This document shows positions 7,294-13,576 of a stretch of 13,576 bases of DNA, one piece after another (position 1 is the first letter of the stretch; the number at the start of each line of letters is the position of its first letter). The DNA comes from an uncultured Prevotellaceae bacterium (GTDB taxonomy: Bacteria; Bacteroidota; Bacteroidia; Bacteroidales; Bacteroidaceae). Under the pieces are notes generated by a model that was not told where the DNA came from, did no database searches, and saw only the letters and a program-made list of their open reading frames with translations. Where the stretch lies: assembly GCA_945827465.1 (NCBI GenBank), contig CALZOH010000070.1, positions 1 to 13,576 of the forward strand, in the 5' to 3' direction. Made by a program: the position numbers and the translations under genes.

Positions 7294-7366
7294 ATCGAAA
7301 GTACCACAGATGCCTTTATTCAGCCTGCAAAGCAAACTGCCAAAGATTCAAAAACCTGCTGAATTG

Positions 7367-7399
7367 TTTGGATTCTTAACAGTTTTTCCTTTATCTTTG
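7367..7399 (+). promoter_or_regulatory. Bacteroidetes promoter of the cysE-rlmL-ptpA-purD run
   Basis: TTTG (7367-7370), a 21-base spacer and TATCTTTG (7392-7399) match the Bacteroidetes -33 and -7 boxes. Transcription should begin near 7405, leaving a leader of about 37 bases before the ATG at 7442. It lies in the widest gap (148 bases) between plus-strand genes and divides the plus-strand genes into two units. Confidence 0.83.
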
Positions 7400-7441
7400 C
7401 ACGCAATAAAACATTCACACTGTGCCTAAGAGCGTTAATCA

Positions 7442-8356
7442 ATGAATTTCGACAAAATTGCTCATCAATTCCAACAAATCGTTGATGAGTTATCTGATTG
7501 TACGGACATGGAGAAGAAAGGCTTCTTCCACGAATACCGAGATAGCGACCCCATACCATCTTCCAAGATAGTAGAAGAAATCATCGAACTTTGCCGTACC
7601 ATCTTTTTCCCGGGCTATTACGGAAAATCAAGCATCAGCCACACCACTTTGAAATATAACATGGGCGTCAATGTGGAACGGCTCTATCAACTCCTGCTCA
7701 AACAGATTGCGGCAGGTCTCTGTTTCGGTAATGCCGACGTGAAAGACCTTCCCATACATGAACTATATAGCCAGGCTGAATACATCTGCGGGAAAATCAT
7801 CTCTCTTTTGCCTGAAATACGCAGTCAACTCGAAACTGACGTCATTGCAGCCTACGATGGCGACCCTGCGGCCGTATCATTGGGCGAGGTCATCAGTTGT
7901 TATCCGACCATCAAGGCACTGACCAACTATCGGGTGGCCCACGAACTCTATCGGATGAATGTGCCGCTCATTCCGCGCATCATCACCGAGATGGCCCATA
8001 GCGAAACCGGCATCGACATTCATCCCGGAGCACAAATCGGGCGATATTTTACCATTGACCACGGAACGGGCGTTGTGATTGGAGCCACGTGCATCATCGG
8101 CGAACACGTAAAACTCTATCAGGGCGTCACCCTTGGAGCCAAGAGTTTTCCGCTCGATGAAGAAGGGAATCCCATCAAAGGTATTCCACGCCACCCCATC
8201 ATTGAAGACAATGTGATTGTCTACTCCAATGCCACCATTTTAGGAAGAATCACCATAGGTAAAGGAGCCACCATTGGAGGCAACGTCTGGGTTACCGAAG
8301 ACGTGCCGGCCGGCTCCCGAATCATACAATACAATAATAGAAAAAGGAACGAATAA
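7442..8356 (+). CDS. cysE: Serine O-acetyltransferase (EpsC/CysE type)
   Basis: This cytoplasmic enzyme transfers acetyl from acetyl-CoA to L-serine, giving O-acetylserine for cysteine synthesis. The 304-residue protein has a helical N-terminal half (about 1-185) and a left-handed beta-helix of hexapeptide repeats. Signature segments are YRVAHELY, GIDIHPGAQIG (H194), FTIDHGTGVVIG (H207), GVTLGAKSFPLDEEGNP and IPRHPIIEDNVIVYSNATIL (H251). H194 and H251 correspond by position in these motifs to E. coli CysE H158 and H193 (inference). The insert with KSFP between the VTLG block and RHP is longer than in E. coli CysE and is characteristic of the EpsC-type Bacteroidetes enzymes. No cysK lies in the window. 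It is the first gene after its promoter and ends 6 bases before the next gene. Confidence 0.9.
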   Translation: MNFDKIAHQFQQIVDELSDCTDMEKKGFFHEYRDSDPIPSSKIVEEIIELCRTIFFPGYYGKSSISHTTLKYNMGVNVERLYQLLLKQIAAGLCFGNADVKDLPIHELYSQAEYICGKIISLLPEIRSQLETDVIAAYDGDPAAVSLGEVISCYPTIKALTNYRVAHELYRMNVPLIPRIITEMAHSETGIDIHPGAQIGRYFTIDHGTGVVIGATCIIGEHVKLYQGVTLGAKSFPLDEEGNPIKGIPRHPIIEDNVIVYSNATILGRITIGKGATIGGNVWVTEDVPAGSRIIQYNNRKRNE

Positions 8357-8362
8357 TTATAC

Positions 8363-9907
8363 ATGGAAGAATTTAAACTCATTGCCAAAACCTTTCAGGG
8401 ATTAGAAGAAGTTTTGGCGAAAGAGCTGACCGAGTTGGGAGCTGCCAACATCACTCCCGGCCGCAGAATGGTTTCCTTCACTGGAAACAAAGCAATGATG
8501 TATCGCGCTAACTTCTGCCTGCGCACTGCCGTAAGGATTCTCAAGCCGATAGCTACCTTTGAGGCTCATACAGCCGACGAAGTATATGACGCAGTAAAAG
8601 CAATGGACTGGAACCAATATCTGGACTTGAACACCTCATTTGCCGTCGATACCGTTGTCTATTCCGAAGACTTCAAGCATTCCAAGTTTGTTGCCTACAA
8701 AGTCAAAGATGCCATCGTTGACTTTTTCCGTGAACAAACGGGCAAGCGTCCCAATATCAGCGTTACCAACCCCGATATCAAATTCAACATGCACATTGCC
8801 GACAATCTCTGCACCCTCTCGCTCGACTCTTCGGGTGAAAGCTTGCACAAGCGCGGATACCGTCAGGCCACCGTCGAAAGCCCCATCAACGAGGTACTGG
8901 CAGCCGGGCTCATCCGCATGACCGGTTGGCACGGCGAATGCGACCTGATTGACCCCATGTGCGGTTCAGGTACTATTGCCATCGAAGCAGCGCTGATAGC
9001 CCGCAACATTGCTCCCGGTGTGTTCCGCACCAAATACGCCTTTGAAAACTGGAAGGATTTCGACAAAGAGCTCTTCGACCAAATCTACAACGACGATTCC
9101 GAAGAACGCGAATTTACCCACCATATCTATGCCTACGACCTCGACCGCAACGCCGTGGCCATAGCACAGGCCAACGCCAAAGCAGCCGGAGTAGCCAACG
9201 ACATGACCATCGCACCGCAACCCATCCAGCAGTTCAAGCAGCCCGAAGAGAAAGCCATTATGATTACCAACCCGCCTTATGGCGAGCGCATCTCTTCTCC
9301 CAATTTGCTCGGACTCTATCGCACATTGGGCGAACGGCTCAAACATCAGTTCATCGACAACGAAGCCTGGGTCATTGGTTACCGGCAAGAGACTCTCGAC
9401 CAAATCGGCCTGAAGCCCAGCCTCACCATTCCCCTATTCAACGGTTCACTCGACTGCGTATTCGTAAAATACCAGATTTTCAGCGGTCGCCTGGACCAAT
9501 TCCGCTCTCAGGGCAACATCTTGAAGACCGAAGAAGAGAAAATGCGCAATGCCAACAAGCGAAAACTGAAACCGCACAGTGACTTTGCATCAAAGCCAAC
9601 CAATGAAGAGGCTGACGATATGGAATCTGAAATACCCGAATACCTGCGTAAACGTCATCGCGAATTTGTAGAGAAGCAACAACGTGAAGCACGCCACAAC
9701 CGCCGTGAAAACATCAATACCGACAAAGAACGCTCCAATGAACAGCGCTTCGACCGGAATAACGACCGCAAGAGCGGAAACCATGACCGCAAGGGAGGCA
9801 CCCCCCGCACGCAGCGCTTCACCGAAAAAGGGAAGAAATCCTTCTCCGGCAAACAAAAGGGCGGCCACTTCAACCGGAATCTCTTTAACATGGATGATGA
9901 TGATTAA
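8363..9907 (+). CDS. rlmL: THUMP-domain 23S rRNA (guanine-N2) methyltransferase, RlmL N-half type
   Basis: The enzyme uses S-adenosylmethionine to methylate guanine in RNA. A THUMP RNA-binding region covers about residues 45-160, followed by a Rossmann methyltransferase domain with DPMCGSGTIAIEAAL (D197 onward, SAM site) and the catalytic NPPYGER (N303-R309), the motif of N2-guanine methyltransferases. E. coli RlmL is about 700 residues because it is fused to RlmK; this protein of 514 residues matches only the first half. Residues from about 385 form a highly charged, low-complexity tail rich in R, N, K, G and E, ending NLFNMDDDD, probably disordered and RNA-contacting. G2445 of 23S rRNA is the E. 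coli target; the target here is inferred, and the family name could equally be YpsC-like. The next gene begins within its last 14 bases. Confidence 0.85.
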   Translation: MEEFKLIAKTFQGLEEVLAKELTELGAANITPGRRMVSFTGNKAMMYRANFCLRTAVRILKPIATFEAHTADEVYDAVKAMDWNQYLDLNTSFAVDTVVYSEDFKHSKFVAYKVKDAIVDFFREQTGKRPNISVTNPDIKFNMHIADNLCTLSLDSSGESLHKRGYRQATVESPINEVLAAGLIRMTGWHGECDLIDPMCGSGTIAIEAALIARNIAPGVFRTKYAFENWKDFDKELFDQIYNDDSEEREFTHHIYAYDLDRNAVAIAQANAKAAGVANDMTIAPQPIQQFKQPEEKAIMITNPPYGERISSPNLLGLYRTLGERLKHQFIDNEAWVIGYRQETLDQIGLKPSLTIPLFNGSLDCVFVKYQIFSGRLDQFRSQGNILKTEEEKMRNANKRKLKPHSDFASKPTNEEADDMESEIPEYLRKRHREFVEKQQREARHNRRENINTDKERSNEQRFDRNNDRKSGNHDRKGGTPRTQRFTEKGKKSFSGKQKGGHFNRNLFNMDDDD

Positions 9908-12077
9908 ACGTTGCTTTCTACTGATGCTCTCGACAGTTTCGCTGGCAGTTCTGGCACAATTGAAACAGTTCACGCTTGACGATCTCATTCCGGGCGGAAC
10001 AACTTATTCTTCGCTCCAGCCCACCAGCTTGAACGTCACTTGGTGGGGCAACCAATTGCTGAAGCCCGAAGAAAAAGTCTGCTCACTCCGCAACAAAAAA
10101 GGCGAATGGCAAACACTCTTCACCCTCGAAGAACTTCACGCTGCCATGGAGCAGGCAGGATGGAAGACTTCCCTCATCCGTTCACTCACCTCTGCCCGGT
10201 TTGACCAAAGCGAAGAACCTGTGGCATGCTTCAGAAGTGCCAAATACGTACTCCTCTACAATTGGAAGGACCGGAAAATCATAGGCGGACAACAGTTTGA
10301 CACAGCCGTTACCGATGCCGACTACCAATGGTCGCAGCAACGCCTAGCCTACAATAGCAGCGAGAACCTCTTCATTGCCAACATAGGCAGCACCAACAAC
10401 GTCTTACAAGTAAGTCGCAACGGTTCACATGACTTGGTCTACGGTCAGAGCGTTCACCGCAACGAGTTCGGCATCACGAAAGGAACCTATTGGAGTCCCG
10501 ACGGCTCACTGCTTTGCTTCTACCGCATGGACCAAAGCATGGTGCCCGACTATCCGCTCATCGATATTTCCACCCGTATAGCTACCGTAGCCCCCACCAA
10601 ATACCCGATGGCCGGCGAAGCCAGTCACCGCGTTAGTGTGGGTGTGTTCAACGTCAACACCCAACAAACTGTTTGGCTGCAAACAGGCGACAACCTCGAC
10701 CAGTATTTTACCGGCATCACCTGGAGTCCCGACTCACGCAAAATATTTCTCTACCAACTCAACCGCGACCAGAATCATCTGCGCCTATGGCAGTTTGATG
10801 CCACCACCGGTGCACGCGAGCAACAACTCTACGAAGAGAAGCACGAGAAGTATGTAGAACCTGAAGGCGGCGTGAACTTCCTTCCCTGGGATGCCGACAA
10901 ACTTATCTACAAAAGCGAGAAAGACGGTTTCAACCACCTCTACCTCTACAGCATCAAAGAAGGCCGTACCCTCAAGCAGCTCACCGACCAACGGGTGGGT
11001 GTAGTGCTCCAACTGCTCGGTTTCAACAAGGCCACTCGCAGCCTCATCATCAGTGCCACCGGCACCGAAGCCCTGCGTCATAACCTCTTCCGCGTACCCA
11101 TCGACAAGGGTGAGCCCAAACTGCTCGGAGCAGCCGAAGGCGTTCACAACGCCCGCCTCTCGGCCGACGGCTCCATGCTGATTGACACTTGGTCGTCACC
11201 CTCCGTCCCCCGACAAGTCGACCTCATCCACACAGCCAACGGATGCGTAGAAACCCTTCACCAGTCCGACAACCCGTGGAAAGAATACGATGTGCCCTCC
11301 ATCACTTCAGGCACCATCAAAGCCGCCGATGGCACCACTGACCTCTATTATCGCCTCATCAAGCCTACTCACTTCGATCCCAACAAGAAGTATCCCGCCG
11401 TGATTTACGTCTACGGAGGTCCACACGCCCGTCTGGTGCTGGGTTCATGGAACTACATGGCCCGCGGATGGGAACTCTACATGGCCCAACTGGGCTACGT
11501 GGTATTCGTGCTCGACAACCGAGGTAGCGATGAACGCGGACGTGATTTTGAAAACGTCACCTTCCGCCAACTCGGTACCGAAGAAATGCGCGACCAAATG
11601 AAAGGTGTTGACTTCCTGCGCTCCCTGCCCTATGTCGACGCCAACCGTCTGGGTGTGCACGGATGGAGCTATGGAGGCTTCATGACCACCAACCTCATGC
11701 TTACTCACAACGATGTCTTCAAGTGTGGTGTAGCCGGAGGTCCGGTCATCGACTGGAGCTATTATGAAGTCATGTACGGCGAACGCTACATGGATACCCC
11801 CCAATCCAATCCCGAAGGTTATCGTAACAACAATCTCACCCTGCGTGCCGCTGACCTCAAAGGTCGCCTGCTCATCATTTTTGGATACAACGACCCAGTA
11901 TGCGTTCCCCAACACACCCTGTCGTTCATCCGTGCTTGCGAAACTGCAGGCACCCATCCCGACCTGCTCACCTACCCCGGAGCAGAGCACAACATGGTAG
12001 GTAAAGACCGCGTACACCTTCATGAGCATATCACACGTTACTTTGAAGATCATCTGAAACCCCTCACATCAAAATAA
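9894..12077 (+). CDS. ptpA: Prolyl tripeptidyl peptidase-like S9B serine peptidase
   Basis: This exported peptidase should remove Xaa-Xaa-Pro tripeptides, or Xaa-Pro dipeptides if it acts like DPP4, from peptide N-termini. After a signal peptide (to about LAVLA) come FTLDDLIPGG, an eight-bladed-type propeller domain (about 40-480) and an alpha/beta hydrolase domain. Counting from ATG 9900 (725 residues), the triad is S590 (GWSYGG), D665 (GYNDPV) and H697 (AEHNMVG). The S-D and D-H distances, 75 and 32, equal those I recall for P. gingivalis PtpA (S603, D678, H710), and many stretches agree with it (GVHGWSYGGFMTTNLMLTH, DRVHLHEHITRYFEDHL). The open frame runs back to 9684, but that part is the rRNA methyltransferase tail read out of frame. 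ATG 9894, 9897 and 9900 are all possible starts. DPP4 versus PtpA specificity is not settled. Confidence 0.88.
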   Translation: MMMIKRCFLLMLSTVSLAVLAQLKQFTLDDLIPGGTTYSSLQPTSLNVTWWGNQLLKPEEKVCSLRNKKGEWQTLFTLEELHAAMEQAGWKTSLIRSLTSARFDQSEEPVACFRSAKYVLLYNWKDRKIIGGQQFDTAVTDADYQWSQQRLAYNSSENLFIANIGSTNNVLQVSRNGSHDLVYGQSVHRNEFGITKGTYWSPDGSLLCFYRMDQSMVPDYPLIDISTRIATVAPTKYPMAGEASHRVSVGVFNVNTQQTVWLQTGDNLDQYFTGITWSPDSRKIFLYQLNRDQNHLRLWQFDATTGAREQQLYEEKHEKYVEPEGGVNFLPWDADKLIYKSEKDGFNHLYLYSIKEGRTLKQLTDQRVGVVLQLLGFNKATRSLIISATGTEALRHNLFRVPIDKGEPKLLGAAEGVHNARLSADGSMLIDTWSSPSVPRQVDLIHTANGCVETLHQSDNPWKEYDVPSITSGTIKAADGTTDLYYRLIKPTHFDPNKKYPAVIYVYGGPHARLVLGSWNYMARGWELYMAQLGYVVFVLDNRGSDERGRDFENVTFRQLGTEEMRDQMKGVDFLRSLPYVDANRLGVHGWSYGGFMTTNLMLTHNDVFKCGVAGGPVIDWSYYEVMYGERYMDTPQSNPEGYRNNNLTLRAADLKGRLLIIFGYNDPVCVPQHTLSFIRACETAGTHPDLLTYPGAEHNMVGKDRVHLHEHITRYFEDHLKPLTSK

Positions 12078-12098
12078 ACCCTATCAACACCAACCATT

Positions 12099-13367
12099 AT
12101 GAAGATTCTTTTATTAGGAAGTGGCGGCCGTGAGCACGCCATGGCCTGGAAAATAGCCCAAAGTCCCAAACTGGAGAAACTATACATTGCACCCGGCAAT
12201 CCCGGTATGGCCTCATTGGGCGAAACTGTGGCCCTAAGCGCCACCGACTTTGCCACCGTCGGCAACTTCGTCATCCAAAACAATATCGACATGCTGGTAG
12301 TGGGCCCCGAAGTGCCCCTCGTTGAAGGCATCGCCGACTACTTTGCCCAAACGCCCGAACTGAGCCACGTCACCGTCATAGGTCCCAGCAAGGCCGGAGC
12401 GCGACTCGAAGGGAGCAAAGACTTTGCCAAAGCCTTCATGATGCGCCACAACATACCTACCGCACTCTATCGCACCTTCGACGGCACCACTCTCAAAGAA
12501 GGCCTTGACTTTCTCGAAACCATGAAAGCCCCCTACGTACTCAAAGCCGATGGCCTCTGCGCCGGTAAAGGAGTACTCATCGTCTCTTCACTCAAAGAAG
12601 CCCGCAAAGAGTTTCAGGAAATGTTGGGCGGCATGTTTGGCAACGCATCGGCCCAAGTAGTCGTAGAAGAATTTCTCTCAGGCATTGAATGCTCCGTGTT
12701 TGTCATCACCGACGGAAAACATTATCAAATACTCCCCGAAGCCAAAGACTACAAGCGCATCGGCGAATACGACTGCGGCCTCAATACCGGCGGAATGGGC
12801 AGTGTGTCGCCCGTACCCTTCGCTACCCCGGAATGGATGAAGAAAGTAGAAGACCGCATCATACGCCCCACCGTTGAAGGACTTGCCCAAGAAGGTATCG
12901 ACTACAAAGGCTTCATCTTCTTCGGACTCATCAACGTGGACGGCGAGCCCAAAGTCATCGAATACAACTGCCGCATGGGTGACCCCGAAACCGAAACCGT
13001 CATGCCACGACTCAAGAGCGACCTGGTAGACCTCTTTGAAGGAGTAGCAAAAGGCGACCTCGACCAACGTCAGGTAGAATTTGACCCCCGAGCAGCCGTC
13101 AACGTCATGCTCGTGTCGGGCGGCTATCCCCAGGAATATAAAAAAGGATACCCCATCACCGGTACCGACGAAGTTGAAGGCAGCATCGTCTTCCACTCCG
13201 GCACGGCGCTCAAAGACGGACATCTGGTCACCGCCGGCGGACGCGTTATCTCAGTCACCTCTTACGGAACCGACAAAGCCGAAGCATTGGCCCAATCAAT
13301 GGAAAACGCGCAAAAGATCAACTATACCGACCGCTACTATCGTCGCGACATCGGTCAAGACTTATAA
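12099..13367 (+). CDS. purD: Phosphoribosylamine--glycine ligase (GAR synthetase)
   Basis: PurD joins glycine to phosphoribosylamine with ATP, the second step of purine synthesis, in the cytoplasm. The 422 residues are of normal length. Visible blocks in order are the N-domain MKILLLGSGGREHAMAWKI and APGNPGMA, the ATP-grasp VLKADGLCAGKGV (K149), YDCGLNTGGMGSVSP and the metal-binding IEYNCRMGDPETE (N290, D295, E297), then a C-terminal domain ending DIGQDL. It starts 21 bases after the peptidase gene and is probably read from the same transcript. No other pur gene is in view. A strong hairpin 33 bases after the stop probably ends the transcript. It is GC-rich with C-ending codons, like the peptidase gene before it and unlike the genes at the left of the window. 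Confidence 0.95.
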   Translation: MKILLLGSGGREHAMAWKIAQSPKLEKLYIAPGNPGMASLGETVALSATDFATVGNFVIQNNIDMLVVGPEVPLVEGIADYFAQTPELSHVTVIGPSKAGARLEGSKDFAKAFMMRHNIPTALYRTFDGTTLKEGLDFLETMKAPYVLKADGLCAGKGVLIVSSLKEARKEFQEMLGGMFGNASAQVVVEEFLSGIECSVFVITDGKHYQILPEAKDYKRIGEYDCGLNTGGMGSVSPVPFATPEWMKKVEDRIIRPTVEGLAQEGIDYKGFIFFGLINVDGEPKVIEYNCRMGDPETETVMPRLKSDLVDLFEGVAKGDLDQRQVEFDPRAAVNVMLVSGGYPQEYKKGYPITGTDEVEGSIVFHSGTALKDGHLVTAGGRVISVTSYGTDKAEALAQSMENAQKINYTDRYYRRDIGQDL

Positions 13368-13399
13368 AGCCCAAGCCGGAAGTATTTCCACAACATTCT

Positions 13400-13436
13400 C
13401 GCCCCTACAGTTCTTCGCAGGAAAACCGTAGGGGCG
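13400..13436 (+). terminator. Strong stem-loop after purD, probable terminator
   Basis: CGCCCCTAC (13400-13408) pairs perfectly with GTAGGGGCG (13428-13436). After an A/C mismatch the stem continues as GTT/AAC, a bulged C at 13413, and TTC/GAA around the loop GCAG (13417-13420), about 15 pairs in all. It lies 33 bases beyond the purD stop and is GC-rich. No T run follows (TATTGCAT comes next), so it may be a Rho-type or RNA-stabilising element or part of a REP-like repeat instead of an intrinsic terminator. Confidence 0.6.
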
Positions 13437-13450
13437 TATTGCATACTCCC
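13432..13450. repeat. REP-like imperfect palindrome overlapping the purD stem-loop
   Basis: GGG-C-GTAT-TGC-ATAC-T-CCC folds as a short hairpin with one C/T mismatch. A single change would make the perfect palindrome GGGCGTATTGCATACGCCC, which I recall, without being able to check, as a common intergenic palindrome in Bacteroidetes. Its left arm is the right arm of the 13400-13436 stem, so the two structures exclude each other. Confidence 0.5.
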
Positions 13451-13455
13451 TATTG

Positions 13456-13576
13456 TGGGCGAATGAAGCATGCCCAGCTCGGTGTGCATGCCTTACTCCA
13501 ACCTGGAGTGAAGGTCGTGTGGTTTAGCACAAGCCTTACTCCTGTGAAGAGTACGCTCATGTGATATCACACTAAC
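13456..13576. other. Gene-free structured region with clustered inverted repeats
   Basis: No gene is seen here. Inverted repeats follow each other closely: TGGGC/GCCCA (13456-13460, 13472-13476); two copies of GCATGC (13468, 13486); CCTTACTCCA paired with TGGAGT plus AAGG around the loop ACC with one bulged G (13491-13514); TGTG/CACA (13518-13521, 13528-13531); TACTC/GAGTA (13537-13541, 13549-13553); and TGTGATATCACA (13560-13571). GCCTTACTCC occurs twice as a direct repeat (13490-13499, 13533-13542). This looks like a structured RNA or a repetitive element that runs beyond the right edge. Its identity is unknown. Confidence 0.5.
13560..13571. promoter_or_regulatory. Perfect 12 bp palindrome
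   Basis: TGTGATATCACA reads the same on both strands. The half-site TGTGA resembles those of CRP/FNR-family sites, but the usual 6-base spacer between half-sites is only 2 bases here. The gene it would serve, if any, lies to the right of the window. Confidence 0.3.

Noticed and set aside
7286..7364. Terminator after the porin gene
   Set aside because: AGGTTTT/AAAACCT (7286, 7351) and ATTCAGC/GCTGAAT (7318, 7358) are perfect 7 bp pairs but lie far apart and cross each other instead of nesting, and no T run follows. No convincing terminator is seen in this gap.
9684..9893. N-terminal extension of the peptidase
   Set aside because: This part is the methyltransferase tail read in another frame, is rich in A, T, S, P and K, and precedes a proper signal peptide that starts at 9894-9900.
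11445..12053. 202-residue minus-strand open frame opposite the peptidase gene
   Set aside because: It is an antisense shadow of the conserved hydrolase domain, which is clearly coding on the plus strand. The same holds for the 181-residue frame opposite purD (12678-13223).

Overview
The window looks like chromosomal DNA of a gut- or oral-type Bacteroidales bacterium, close to Bacteroides, Phocaeicola or Prevotella. The reasons are the TTTG / TAnnTTTG promoters, the lack of Shine-Dalgarno sites, a NigD-like lipoprotein, a prolyl tripeptidyl peptidase very like the Porphyromonas gingivalis enzyme, and the EpsC-type serine acetyltransferase. No tRNA, rRNA, transposase, integrase or CRISPR array is visible. 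The species is inferred, not shown.

Layout. Positions 1-299 hold a tandem array of about seven 42-43 bp units that runs off the left edge. A single minus-strand gene follows (362-1282), a secreted phosphodiesterase/phosphatase of the alkaline phosphatase superfamily. A 253 bp divergent region (1283-1535) carries one promoter for each direction. From 1536 every gene is on the plus strand. The first run is a membrane PASTA-domain protein, an RluD-type pseudouridine synthase, D-Ala-D-Ala ligase, a glycerolipid-type acyltransferase, a NigD-like lipoprotein and an OprP-like outer-membrane porin. Gaps are short, with one 4 bp ATGA overlap, so this is probably one cell-envelope transcription unit. 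A second unit starts at a clear promoter at 7367-7399: serine O-acetyltransferase, a THUMP-type 23S rRNA methyltransferase, the tripeptidyl peptidase (starting inside the methyltransferase gene) and purD. A strong stem-loop at 13400-13436 closes it.

How the genes fit together. The first unit joins peptidoglycan precursor synthesis (Ddl), a possible peptidoglycan-binding membrane protein (PASTA), phospholipid acylation and outer-membrane proteins with one ribosome modification enzyme. The second mixes cysteine synthesis, rRNA methylation, peptide digestion in the periplasm and purine synthesis; it looks like ordinary housekeeping.

The parts least explained by known genes are non-coding: the hairpin-bearing 43 bp repeat array on the left, and the last 140 bases on the right. 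That right end packs a REP-like hairpin, at least five further inverted repeats, a 10 bp direct repeat and a 12 bp perfect palindrome into a gene-free stretch cut by the window edge. I found no clear new protein system. Two gene starts need correcting from the longest reading frame: the PASTA gene (1536, not 1479) and the peptidase (9894-9900, not 9684).
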